Shown in pieces: positions 1-9,045 of a DNA stretch of 64,000 bases. The translations under genes and the position numbers were made by a program. Source of the DNA: JBHHUI01 sp965248775. Its GTDB lineage: Bacteria; Chloroflexota; Anaerolineae; Anaerolineales; JBHHUI01. The DNA is taken from positions 1,488,001 to 1,552,000 of the forward strand of contig OZ252150.1 in the NCBI GenBank assembly GCA_965248775.1, written 5' to 3'. The first letter of the stretch is position 1; each line of letters begins with the position of its first letter. The notes beneath the pieces are model-generated. The model searched no databases, was not told where the DNA came from, and saw nothing but the letters and a program-made list of their open reading frames with translations.

Positions 1-3000
1 TGTAGGACAGACCAAAAGCACCTATCGCCGTCAAACCGAACCAAAATGGCAGGATCAGGTTATAAGCAAATGCCGGAACGATGCCGAGCATCTTTGTCAG
101 GACAGCAACAACAACAAACCCGAAGTAATAGTAATTGATGTAACCGCCTGCAAACCAGGGATCGTATGGTGGGAAACTGCTGCTCCGCAATACAGCATTG
201 AAGTAAGAGAAGTCCATCGGCTTCTCACCACCATACGACGGGTGCCACAGATCAGGATTTCGCCAGCGGATAAACAAGAAAATTGCGAAGAAGACAAATA
301 GTACGGTTTCCACAGCAACAATGTATCGCCAGTTTTTGCGCAACCACTCCATCATTTCCGTTCTGCGGCGGAAGAATAGTACAACCGAAAATAATCCCAG
401 TAGCAGGAATATGAGCCAGAGCGTACCGCCGGTAAAACTGAGCACTTGTACACTCGAGAGAATCCAGGTCACCCAGGCAGTGGCTAAGATCGCAAGCGTT
501 TTAGAGAAGGCGTAGCCTCTGTCCGGCAACCCCCGCAGCGCGAGGAAAGTCAGCGGGAAGAGTACCCAACCCATGAGTTGCCCCAACTCCCACCAGGCCA
601 GGACTCCCAACCAGCGGGAACTGTTGAGCAGTCCAGAAGGATTAAAGGCTTCTGACCATGTGCCACCGTTGCGTTGTGCCTCTAATCGATCATCGGGCAA
701 CAATAGTGCAGTTGGCGCAGCGGTCGTTTCATACGGGTTCATGAAGATGACCTTGGAAAGATCAATTTCGCTCAGGATTGCTATGGTGTTCGCCGATGAA
801 TAAGCGCTGCTCTTTTGGAAAATGAGAACTTTGGGGTGGTCGTAAACTGTGAAAGGTTCATCTGCATCCTGATCTGAGAGCACGATCGGGCCAATGGACG
901 GCGCGCTCTCGTTTTCATACACCAAATCGAATCCAAGCTCGCCCGAAAATAATGCTTCGTAATATCGAACTGTCAATGGATACCGCAAGGGTAGGCGTGG
1001 TATCGACCCATACTGCCGGTTTGATGAAATGAAAATGTAATCGCCCTGCTCCAGAATATCGAGCATTCGGGTGAGCTTTTCCTGATTATCATCCCAGTAA
1101 AGCTCCAAATTCAATCCGGTGTATATTCCGCCAAAGCCATCATAGCCCCCGATGCGCAATGGCAAGCCATCATCCCAGGAACTTTCGTTTATAACGCTTG
1201 TGCCAGCAATCGAAATAGGACCTCCAGCTGTCACAACGGTCGACATCCGATATGTTTCGTCTGCGATGATTTCAAGAGGCGGTTCGAGCCGGACTATATA
1301 GCCAGAACCGAGTGGGTCCCCACTCTCGCTCAGGTCGAGATTCAATACTCCAGAACTGGCCTGACTCCCATGGCTATCCGTAACGTGTGCCACAGTAACG
1401 AGGAAATGCTCTCGGCCTGCATCTGAGGCCGGATCACCGAGGTGCCCGAGGTAAACTTCTTTGAGAGTCCCGGAAAACCGCGCTCTGAAGTTGAGTTCAT
1501 GCGGTTGTCCGTCCTGGTAGATATGGTCATAGGGTATTGAAATCGGCTGTTGGTATTCGCCTTCTGCCGTATCAATCCGCAGGTTAACAGGTCCTGGAAT
1601 ATTCTGGTAAATCCATTCCGATGCCGCAACGCGGGTGACAGGGCGCGTGTAAATGCGGCTGAAGGCAAACGCCCAGGCAGCCGTAAATAAGATTACAACA
1701 GCAATCAGGGCACCCGCAGCAGCTAACTTCGCAGAACGTGGCAGACGGAGCTTGGGCAATCTTGAATAAACGCTCCGCAATGCAACTGAAAGTTTTACCG
1801 CTTCCTGACTGCCAGCATGCGCCGATGACGAGAGGGTCTGCACCCCCTTTGCCGCATCCCAAATGTAAATAAGCAGCCACGCAGCCAACAGTATCAAGGT
1901 TGGATAGACCGGCAGGAAATAGCGCATGGGCTTCACCCATTGCGTTCCTTGCCAGCCAAAATACAGTCCTGTCCAAATCACAGGTATAAGATGGCGTTGC
2001 CAGCGGCCTCGCAAAATCTGCCAGGCTGCCAAAGCAAATCCCGCCCAGGCGATGAGGCCTAGCGCGAGTCCCATCCCCCAACGAACCATGTTCTCAAATG
2101 GGAATATTAAATCCGTGCGATCGGTCCACTGGTGGTTTGGGGGGAAATCAACATCCCCGCTCACCGTGGACTGGATTTCCCGCATATTGTTGAGCCATTG
2201 CTCGTTCAACCCAAAACTTAAAAATCCTGGACCTTCAAAAGCATAGGGTTGTCCGATCCGAAATGCGAACAACGAAACCAGCGCAGCGACACCCAGTCGG
2301 AGCACAAGCGGCCACAAAAGCGGGGACTCGAGCAGTGCGCCCGCAGAATCCTTTTCAGATCGTCCAAATCGACTGAGATACGCGAATGCCGCCAGTGCCA
2401 GGGTCAGGCCTAGTGGTGCGGTATTGATGCGAGAGGCGACTGAAAGGCCAAGACTGAGGCCAAAGAGAAGATAATTCCGCCAACGCATATCGTCCAACGC
2501 ACGCACTGCGAAATAAAGGCTGGCAACTACGAACACATTCGAGATGGCATCTACTGTAAAGAAATGCGACTGCTGAATTTGTAAAACAGCAAAAGCACTC
2601 AGCGTCGCCGCGAGCAATCCGATTCGCTTGTCTCGATAAAGACGACTGGCGGTCAGATACAGTATCCAAACTGCGATTAGATCCGCGAGGCCAGAAATAG
2701 CACGTCCAACCAGATGAACTTCCTCGTATCCGGTACCATAGCTCTCCAAAATGCCCGGATCGTCTGGAGTCCCGAGAAAAGCCTTCGCAATCGCAACGCG
2801 CCATGTGGATTCGCTCACAAGCCACTCAGCGCGAAGAGTGTGGATCAAGTCCGCGGTGTAGCGCACGAAAAAAATCGGCGCGGTACCGTAGACGAAAAAG
2901 CTATGACCGCTGTTGTACGGGTTGAGCGTCGAAGCCTCGGTGTCGAAATACTCGGTCAGTCCACCCTGAACAGGTGCGATGGATGTTTCGACCATTGTAA

Positions 3001-3232
3001 GGAAGCGCTCGTCCGGATGAAGATGTTGGTTGTCATCCCAATTCAAGCCCACAAAGCGCAGATAAGCGCCCGCCAGCAGAACGACCACAAGCAATGTATC
3101 CAACCATACGGTGCGCCAATTAATCGAAATGGCGGCCGCGCGTGGCTCCGTGGCAGCACGAGCGATCCCCGTCGTTCCGGGGACTGTAGATACGCCTTCG
3201 AGGGCAGATCGTCGAGCGAGTTCCTTACTCAT
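1..3232 (-). CDS. GT-C glycosyltransferase fused to DUF2298 (YYY) membrane domain, 3' end missing
   Basis: A reading frame open from ATG at 3232 to the left edge, at least 1077 codons without a stop; the gene continues outside the window. Residues about 35-60 form the first membrane segment, followed by an HLHPDERF motif (about 70-77) like that of PMT/ArnT-type glycosyltransferases using polyprenyl-phosphate sugars. Further hydrophobic segments and a soluble insert follow. Near residue 1000 comes GGEKPMDF, then YINYYYFG (about 1030), the signature of DUF2298 proteins known from Chloroflexi and archaea. A TAG lies in frame 9 bases upstream of the ATG, fixing the start; the ribosome site is weak. 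It probably transfers sugar from a lipid carrier at the outer membrane face. Family call is firm, substrate unknown. Confidence 0.85.
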   Translation of the reverse strand, partial: MSKELARRSALEGVSTVPGTTGIARAATEPRAAAISINWRTVWLDTLLVVVLLAGAYLRFVGLNWDDNQHLHPDERFLTMVETSIAPVQGGLTEYFDTEASTLNPYNSGHSFFVYGTAPIFFVRYTADLIHTLRAEWLVSESTWRVAIAKAFLGTPDDPGILESYGTGYEEVHLVGRAISGLADLIAVWILYLTASRLYRDKRIGLLAATLSAFAVLQIQQSHFFTVDAISNVFVVASLYFAVRALDDMRWRNYLLFGLSLGLSVASRINTAPLGLTLALAAFAYLSRFGRSEKDSAGALLESPLLWPLVLRLGVAALVSLFAFRIGQPYAFEGPGFLSFGLNEQWLNNMREIQSTVSGDVDFPPNHQWTDRTDLIFPFENMVRWGMGLALGLIAWAGFALAAWQILRGRWQRHLIPVIWTGLYFGWQGTQWVKPMRYFLPVYPTLILLAAWLLIYIWDAAKGVQTLSSSAHAGSQEAVKLSVALRSVYSRLPKLRLPRSAKLAAAGALIAVVILFTAAWAFAFSRIYTRPVTRVAASEWIYQNIPGPVNLRIDTAEGEYQQPISIPYDHIYQDGQPHELNFRARFSGTLKEVYLGHLGDPASDAGREHFLVTVAHVTDSHGSQASSGVLNLDLSESGDPLGSGYIVRLEPPLEIIADETYRMSTVVTAGGPISIAGTSVINESSWDDGLPLRIGGYDGFGGIYTGLNLELYWDDNQEKLTRMLDILEQGDYIFISSNRQYGSIPRLPLRYPLTVRYYEALFSGELGFDLVYENESAPSIGPIVLSDQDADEPFTVYDHPKVLIFQKSSAYSSANTIAILSEIDLSKVIFMNPYETTAAPTALLLPDDRLEAQRNGGTWSEAFNPSGLLNSSRWLGVLAWWELGQLMGWVLFPLTFLALRGLPDRGYAFSKTLAILATAWVTWILSSVQVLSFTGGTLWLIFLLLGLFSVVLFFRRRTEMMEWLRKNWRYIVAVETVLFVFFAIFLFIRWRNPDLWHPSYGGEKPMDFSYFNAVLRSSSFPPYDPWFAGGYINYYYFGFVVVAVLTKMLGIVPAFAYNLILPFWFGLTAIGAFGLSY

Positions 3233-3313
3233 TTCAAACTATATCGTTCACTGTGACAGGGAAGCATAATACGCGGAAATCGAGAACACCGGTGCCGAAA
3301 TTACATAACAATT

Positions 3314-5398
3314 TTATTCCTGCAACAACGATTCGTCTGGTGCGAGCACATCCTGACTCGATGGTACATGGAAGAGTAAAAAGTCATGATTAGGTCGGTC
3401 AGACTTGAAGTAGTCAAACACTCCTCCAGGATACACTTCGGGCAGCAATTGAATGGCTTCTTCATCGCTTGGGTGCACGACTATCAATTTCGCGCTTGGG
3501 CTCTCTATTGGCACTGCCATACTTTCCAGGTCCAGGTACACCTGATCCCACCCAAGGCGGCCAGCGTAGATACCTACGGCTCGTACGTCTACCCAGTGCG
3601 GGTATGCCTTTACATAAGCCGTATCCCAGTCTCCAATTGAAGATGCAAAATCACGAATGACTGCCCCTATTTCAGATGCGTTCTCCGAAGAACCAGAATA
3701 ATTTTGTACGTATTCTTCAAAGAGGATCCGATTATTTATTCCATAGCTTGGGACCATAATAAACAGCAATAAGGCAAGTGTGATCGGAGTCGCCAAACGC
3801 GCCCCACCCTGCGCTTTCTCAACTAGCAGACGAAATCGACGTAAGAGATAGTGGAGTGAAATACCGGCAAATGTGAAGACAACCGGAAGAGCAGCAGAGG
3901 AGCGATGAAGGGATGGATTTTCCACGGGAAAAGCTAATGCCAACATGGACGGTAATAAGAGCACTGGAAGAGAGAGCAACAAGAGCAAATCCAACCAATT
4001 CCGGTGGCGATAATAGCGGATAGCCACGATTGCCAAACCAAGATGAAAAACCGATGCAATGATCCAGTCGAGTGCCGGCTGACCAGGCGGGCTTACCAAC
4101 CAGGCAGCATCTGAAGTCCACGAAAACATTCTTACAGAATTCCAGAAGTTCCGTAGGAAGAGCACGGGAAAACTCGCTTGGCGGGATATTTCTGCGCTAG
4201 TCATTCGTGTCATTGTCCGGGACCAGAAGAGATCAGGCAGGTCTACAGCCATCCGCAGCATTGGAACAAAGGCGAGCAACATTACCAGAATGACAATTAG
4301 GAACAAGAAAATCCTATGAAGCAGCTTTGCTCCGGCATGCCGCTTGTGCAGCCAATGCAATCCAATCGCCAGGGCCAAAACAATTGGCATCATTCGAATA
4401 GGCGTGTATCCGTATAATCCAATCCCTAATGCCAATCCTGCCAGGAGTATTGTGTTGAAGTTACTTCTTTTCAGGCCGCGTATCACAAGCCACAGAGCGA
4501 GTGTGGCAAACAGCGGAGCAAGCGGAAAACGCAATCCATTCCGGCTGATCGAATTCGGCCACCATCCAATAGCAAGCGTGAGTGCTGCGAGCAGACCAGC
4601 ATAGTTGTTGTCGGTGATTTCCCGCGCCAGGAGGTATACAAGCGGGATAGTGATAAATCCTGCTACAGCCATCAATAGCTTTAGAGTATTGTGTGATAAA
4701 TCCGCGCCAGAATTCTCAATCACCACTGCCGCCAGATAAAATTCCATTGATTCACGCCCACCATTGTTTGTCATGAACACAGGGCGGTCGCCGTTGATAA
4801 TATTATTGATGTCGAGCAGCTTCTCGACATGATCGCTGGTCATTTCCGGGGGTACTGCATCAAGTTGACCGAAGCGGACAGAAGCAGCAAAGAGGAGCAA
4901 CCCTAAAAGTAACAATCCAATGCGGGATATTGGAATGGAAACCTGGGGTTTGCGCAAGGTATCCAAAATGGTTTTTAGTCTGGTTTGGAAGGAAATGCTC
5001 CCCTGCCAAAACGCACTACAGCAGAGCGCGAGGCTCGCAAGCCAGGCAACTCTGCCAATAAAGGAGATGTGATTGTCACCCGAACCGAGCCATGTGATAA
5101 GTCCAAAGAAAGCACTGACAACCAGCAGTTTCCAACGAACCTCCGGTATCACTATCGGTAGAACTCCCTCGGAAGGAGCTGCCTCAGGTAACTCGGCGTC
5201 TCGCCACGCCGACCAGCCAACAACTATTGCAGCGGCAAGGTAGAGTAAAACAGCGAATTGCCAGGGACCATCCCTACCACTTGCAAGGATGAACTGTGCA
5301 ATAAAGCCGAGAGAAAATGCAATTGGGACGCCAACCCGCCCACCCGGCCTGACAGTCGGAAGACGATCGCGGTACCAATCCCAAACAGTTACACTCAT
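3314..5398 (-). CDS. GT-C (GT39/PMT-like) integral membrane glycosyltransferase
   Basis: 694 residues with about a dozen hydrophobic segments. Before the second half of the membrane core is PPEMTSDHVEKLLD, the acidic first-loop motif expected in GT-C enzymes, then a loop with FMTNNGGRESMEFY and the ISRNGLRFPLAPLFA region seen in PMT_2 relatives. The last ~150 residues are soluble and presumably extracytoplasmic. The start ATG follows a TAA by three bases (stop of the small upstream frame ending at 5402), and no clear Shine-Dalgarno is present. It lies next to another GT-C gene in the same orientation, so both probably decorate the same cell-surface glycan. Donor and acceptor cannot be told from sequence. 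Confidence 0.8.
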   Translation of the reverse strand: MSVTVWDWYRDRLPTVRPGGRVGVPIAFSLGFIAQFILASGRDGPWQFAVLLYLAAAIVVGWSAWRDAELPEAAPSEGVLPIVIPEVRWKLLVVSAFFGLITWLGSGDNHISFIGRVAWLASLALCCSAFWQGSISFQTRLKTILDTLRKPQVSIPISRIGLLLLGLLLFAASVRFGQLDAVPPEMTSDHVEKLLDINNIINGDRPVFMTNNGGRESMEFYLAAVVIENSGADLSHNTLKLLMAVAGFITIPLVYLLAREITDNNYAGLLAALTLAIGWWPNSISRNGLRFPLAPLFATLALWLVIRGLKRSNFNTILLAGLALGIGLYGYTPIRMMPIVLALAIGLHWLHKRHAGAKLLHRIFLFLIVILVMLLAFVPMLRMAVDLPDLFWSRTMTRMTSAEISRQASFPVLFLRNFWNSVRMFSWTSDAAWLVSPPGQPALDWIIASVFHLGLAIVAIRYYRHRNWLDLLLLLSLPVLLLPSMLALAFPVENPSLHRSSAALPVVFTFAGISLHYLLRRFRLLVEKAQGGARLATPITLALLLFIMVPSYGINNRILFEEYVQNYSGSSENASEIGAVIRDFASSIGDWDTAYVKAYPHWVDVRAVGIYAGRLGWDQVYLDLESMAVPIESPSAKLIVVHPSDEEAIQLLPEVYPGGVFDYFKSDRPNHDFLLFHVPSSQDVLAPDESLLQE

Positions 5399-5401
5399 TG
5401 G

Positions 5402-5623
5402 TTATGAATTAACAAACCTTCTAGCTATAAATAACAAATAGGCCCCCATCTGCAGCATATTTTCCTCAAAGTATGCATACAGGAGCCTATCCGTGATCGA
5501 CAGGTCGGCGCGCCCAGTTGCCAATACCCAGCGTCCTGTTAGCCATTTGGCCAGCAGAAGCTGTGCGCCAAGATAGTGCCCCCGTTCGAGCGCACGAAGC
5601 GCCCCACTGAAAAATAATACCAA
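5402..5623 (-). CDS. Unrecognised short frame upstream of the GT-C gene (possible remnant)
   Basis: A 73-codon frame from TTG 5623 to TAA 5402 lies just upstream of the 694-residue membrane protein. It reads like protein (ALRALERGHYLGAQLLLAKW, then DRLLYAYFEENMLQMGAYLL) with helical, amphipathic character, but I recognise no family. The frame is open further upstream (to 5941), where it runs antisense to a real glycosyltransferase gene and is not credible. It may be the C-terminal remnant of a lost gene or a chance frame. The rest of 5399-5773 holds only the divergent promoter described separately. Confidence 0.22.
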   Translation of the reverse strand: MVLFFSGALRALERGHYLGAQLLLAKWLTGRWVLATGRADLSITDRLLYAYFEENMLQMGAYLLFIARRFVNS

Positions 5624-5720
5624 AAGTTCAGATTTATGCGCATAAGTGTACTCGGAACGGCAGAGAGAACAACTTGTGAAACGTGCGCTATGCACAGATT
5701 GGGATTGTGTCGCAAACGGC

Positions 5721-5749
5721 TTTACGAATATATACGCCGCGCCTATAAT
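5721..5749 (+). promoter_or_regulatory. Sigma70-type promoter for the GT4-methyltransferase pair
   Basis: TTTACG (5721-5726), a 17-base spacer and TATAAT (5744-5749). The expected transcription start is about 5756, giving a short leader before ATG 5774. Seen by eye only. Confidence 0.55.
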
Positions 5750-5773
5750 TATCGCGGCACCGTCCTTATAAAG

Positions 5774-6961
5774 ATGAAGATTCTTGCCGTCCTCACTTAC
5801 TATCGTCCGCACTGGACTGGCCTGACCGCATACGCCGTTAGCATGGCCGAGGGTCTGGCGGCGCGCGGGCACGCCGTGACGGTTCTCACTTCGCAGTACC
5901 AGCCCGACCTGCCAAGCGACGAGAACATCAACGGTGTCCACGTGATCCGCTTGCGTTCAGTCGCCCGCCTCAGCCGCGGTGTGGTCACTCCCGCGCTCCC
6001 ATATACAGTCGCCCGGTTGATTCGCCAACATGACCTTGTTCAGATGCATACTCCGCTTCCTGAAGCACCGCTCGTCGCCTTTCTGTGCCGGGTGCTAAAT
6101 CGTCCCGTAGTAATGACACACCACGGTGACCTGGTCATGCCAGAGGGGCTTGTGAACCAGATCCTCGAGCGTGTCGGATTCGCGTTGTTGTATACCGCTG
6201 CATTTTTGGCGAATGGCATTACATCACACAGCCGAGGTTATGCCGAAAACTCCCACCTGTTGCGAGGTTTTATGCGCAAACAGGCATGCATCTATCCACC
6301 CGTAGAGGTTCCACAGCCAGACATGGCGTCGGCATTGGCTTGGCGCCACGAGCTGGGCCACGGCGAAAAACTACTCCTTGGATTTGCTGGCCGCTGGGTG
6401 TCAGAAAAGGGCTTTGACTATTTGATAGAGGCGTTGCCCCTGGTCCGGCAGACGTTTCCCCAGGCGCATCTTGTCTTCGCGGGTGAACGTCGTGTGGTTT
6501 ATGAAAAGTTTTACGATCAGTGTCTACCTTTGGTTGAAGCAAACCGCGAGCACATCACATTTCTAGGTCTGATCCATGACCGCCAGAAGATGGCCGATTT
6601 CCATGGGATGTGTGATTTGTTCGTGTTGCCCAGCCGCACGGATATGATGCCGTCAATTCAGATCGAGGCTCTATTGTGTGGGACGCCGGTCGTCGCGAGC
6701 GATATTCCGGGCGCTCGTGATGTTCTTCGCGCCACCGGATTTGGTCTCCTTGCACGACCGCACGATCCCCAAGGTCTAGCATCGGCAATTGTGGAGGCGC
6801 TCCATTCACGGGAAGCATTACATCCTACACGAGCTGCAGTGCGCGAGACATTCGACTCGGAAAAGACGATCACCCAGTACGAGAGCTTCATGGAACGGCT
6901 CGTTGCACGCGAAAAACCCGTCGTACCCGACGACCGATTTCAGCCTGCCTCTCCCCCTTAA
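5774..6961 (+). CDS. Glycosyltransferase family 4 (GT-B, WcaJ/PimB-like fold)
   Basis: 395 residues from ATG 5774, chosen because MKILAVLTYYRPHWTGLTAY is the canonical GT4 beginning and a promoter lies immediately upstream; an in-frame start at 5636 would add 46 unlikely residues. The N-terminal Rossmann half ends near residue 190; the C-terminal nucleotide-sugar half contains GFAGRWVSEKGFDYLIEAL and the donor-binding motif PSRTDMMPSIQIEALLCG. The first Glu of the usual E-x7-E motif is Asp here. It acts in the cytoplasm on a retaining sugar transfer, probably to a lipid-linked or surface glycan. A methyltransferase gene follows 28 bases downstream, suggesting an operon. Confidence 0.85.
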   Translation: MKILAVLTYYRPHWTGLTAYAVSMAEGLAARGHAVTVLTSQYQPDLPSDENINGVHVIRLRSVARLSRGVVTPALPYTVARLIRQHDLVQMHTPLPEAPLVAFLCRVLNRPVVMTHHGDLVMPEGLVNQILERVGFALLYTAAFLANGITSHSRGYAENSHLLRGFMRKQACIYPPVEVPQPDMASALAWRHELGHGEKLLLGFAGRWVSEKGFDYLIEALPLVRQTFPQAHLVFAGERRVVYEKFYDQCLPLVEANREHITFLGLIHDRQKMADFHGMCDLFVLPSRTDMMPSIQIEALLCGTPVVASDIPGARDVLRATGFGLLARPHDPQGLASAIVEALHSREALHPTRAAVRETFDSEKTITQYESFMERLVAREKPVVPDDRFQPASPP

Positions 6962-6989
6962 TCCCGGTTTCTGTAACCCTTCGCAAATA

Positions 6990-7886
6990 ATGCGTCCCAA
7001 CCGCAGCCATGACAATAACCTGTCCTGGCTCTCACTCGACGACAACGACCACGAACTACTCGATCGAATCTTACGCAACGAGGCCGACATGGCCTACCGG
7101 CGCCGCGCGCGAATTCTTCTGGATTACCTGGAACTGCAAAATGGAGATCGGGTAATAGATCTCGGCTGCGGCATGGGATTCTACTTGATGGCGATGGAGA
7201 AACTTCGCGAGTTGCGCCTAGTCGGATTGGACGGAGAGACTGATCGACTTCTACGCGCACAGCTTGAGTGTAGTACACCTGGGTTATCGAGCGGCGATAT
7301 CCAACAACTACCTTTTGCAGATGGAGTTTTTGACAAGGTACTCATCAGCGAGGTGCTAGAGCATCTCAAAGACGACAGTGCAGGGCTGCGCCAAATTTAT
7401 CGTATCCTCAAGCCGGGCGGCATCCTATCGATATCTGTACCTCACACGAATTACCCGTTCTGGTGGGACCCTATTAACCGTATCTGGACGGGACTTGGCG
7501 GGCCCCCTTTCCGCAGTGGCCCAATCGTCGGCATTTGGTCTAATCACGTACGGCTCTATTTGCCAGATCAACTCGTGGAGGTCGTAAAAGAGAGCGGGTT
7601 TGAGATCGAGATTCTTGAGGAGACGACACACTTCAGCTTCCCGTTCATCCACTTTCTCGTATATGGCATCGGCAAGCCTTTGCTCGAGCGGAATATCTTG
7701 CCGGGTGGACTGGTCAAGAGTGCCGATCGGTTCAAAGGGGAACAGAGTAGCGACAGTCTGCTAAATCCTGTGAACCTAGGGCTGGCCGTGTTTCGCGCTT
7801 TCGATCAGCTCAATGAACGTTCGGCGGTCGCCCGGAAGAACTCCTTCGTAAATGTCCTGATCAAAGCACGTAAGCCAGCGGCTTAA
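6990..7886 (+). CDS. SAM-dependent methyltransferase, class I (Methyltransf_11 type)
   Basis: 298 residues from ATG 6990; the frame is open upstream into the preceding gene but the intergenic ATG fits best. Motif I is VIDLGCGMGFYLMAME (about residues 53-68), motif II region LVGLDGETDRL, post-motif PFADGVFDKVLISEVLEHL and motif III ILKPGGILSISVP. After the SAM domain, residues 180-298 form a substrate-recognition tail with FWWDPINRIWTGLGG. Such proteins next to GT4 genes usually methylate sugars or glycolipids. It is 28 bases behind the GT4 gene and likely co-transcribed. Substrate not known. Confidence 0.82.
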   Translation: MRPNRSHDNNLSWLSLDDNDHELLDRILRNEADMAYRRRARILLDYLELQNGDRVIDLGCGMGFYLMAMEKLRELRLVGLDGETDRLLRAQLECSTPGLSSGDIQQLPFADGVFDKVLISEVLEHLKDDSAGLRQIYRILKPGGILSISVPHTNYPFWWDPINRIWTGLGGPPFRSGPIVGIWSNHVRLYLPDQLVEVVKESGFEIEILEETTHFSFPFIHFLVYGIGKPLLERNILPGGLVKSADRFKGEQSSDSLLNPVNLGLAVFRAFDQLNERSAVARKNSFVNVLIKARKPAA

Positions 7887-7945
7887 TCAAATTGTGATCG
7901 TGCTTGGCGTGGTTCTCGCAGTTGCCCACTAGCAGCTTTTACTGA

Positions 7946-8953
7946 CTACGTCCCCGAGGTCTGTTCGCGCAGGCTACCCATGAAACGACGTGTCGACTCG
8001 GCGACGGCCCGCAGGCTTTCATCTTCACGGTCAAGCCCGATGATGCCAAAGAGTGCAATCAGAACGAAATTTAGCAGGTGAAGAATAACGGCGTAGGCAA
8101 GCGCCGTCTCCGCTCCAATGCCAAATAGCGTTAGCGCTGCAACTGCAGCCGCTTCGAAGAGCCCAACCCCCGACGGTGTTGAAGGCAGGGCCAATCCAAG
8201 CACAATACTGCAAGTGACAAAAATGCCAACATACCACGGCGTCTCCGCCTCGAACGCAAGTAAAAGTGTATAGCAAGACAATCCAGAAATCACCCACAGA
8301 AACAGGCTCCAGAGCATGCCGCTCACCATACGTTTGCCTCCGGTCGCCCGAAGGCTCAATAGAAAAGAGTCGAGCCGGCTGACGATTGGCTCAACAAGTG
8401 GTTCCCGCACCCGCCTGATAATCGTGGCTGATATTTTTAAAACCGTGTCTCGCCAGAGGGCAGCCAGAAATAACCCAATCACCAAGATTGCAGCAAGCGC
8501 TGCCGCACCTGCACCAAGGGAAGCGATCAGACTATTGCCCGGCACAAATGGCAGAATGAGAGCAATGAAGCCAAAAACCACGAGCACATCAATCAACCTT
8601 TCTAATATAGCGGTTGAGAGTGCCTGCATAGTGCCAACCTGTTCGTCCCGACTGACAAGATAGACCCGGCCGAGTTCTCCCAGCCGGAAGGGGAGTACAT
8701 TGCTGATCAAGTAGCCAATATTTGTGATCCAAAACATTCGACTCGGAGTTACTTTGTCCTCAAGAAAGACTCGCCAGCGCATGCCCCGGCTCCAGAGGGA
8801 AATGACGACCAGCACACCGCTCGGGAGCAACCACCAGTAGTTGGCCGTGCGTAACACGGTAGCAAGTTCGTCCCAGCGGACACCTCGCAAAATAATTGCG
8901 AGCGCAAACAAACTAATTGCAATTCCGACTATTACACGCCAGTTCTTACGCAT
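7946..8953 (-). CDS. Lysylphosphatidylglycerol synthase TM region / UPF0104 (AglD-like) flippase-like protein
   Basis: 335 residues with about eight membrane helices. The start MRKNWRVIVGIAISLFALAI gives the first helix; the diagnostic stretch SRGMRWRVFLED followed by GYLISNVLPFRLGELGRVYL matches the UPF0104/LPG_synthase_TM family, which includes archaeal AglD and the flippase part of MprF. The catalytic LPG synthase domain is absent, so it is the membrane part alone. In glycan clusters these proteins are thought to move lipid-linked intermediates or assist glycosylation. It lies between a methyltransferase (convergent) and a GT-C gene in the same direction, 92 bases away. Confidence 0.82.
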   Translation of the reverse strand: MRKNWRVIVGIAISLFALAIILRGVRWDELATVLRTANYWWLLPSGVLVVISLWSRGMRWRVFLEDKVTPSRMFWITNIGYLISNVLPFRLGELGRVYLVSRDEQVGTMQALSTAILERLIDVLVVFGFIALILPFVPGNSLIASLGAGAAALAAILVIGLFLAALWRDTVLKISATIIRRVREPLVEPIVSRLDSFLLSLRATGGKRMVSGMLWSLFLWVISGLSCYTLLLAFEAETPWYVGIFVTCSIVLGLALPSTPSGVGLFEAAAVAALTLFGIGAETALAYAVILHLLNFVLIALFGIIGLDREDESLRAVAESTRRFMGSLREQTSGT

Positions 8954-9045
8954 TGTTTCTCATGTCACAGAGCTCATTAATTATTTTCGGTCGCCGCAGA
9001 TTTGAACTGCGATAAAATCGCTGCCCATAAAAGAATTTAGTAAAT

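Noticed and set aside
1342..2825. Minus-strand frames of 108-165 codons
   Set aside because: They are shadows of the long open DUF2298 gene on the same strand in another frame.
5402..5941. 179-codon minus-strand frame
   Set aside because: Its first half is antisense to the GT4 gene and its promoter; only the last 73 codons are kept as a weak candidate.
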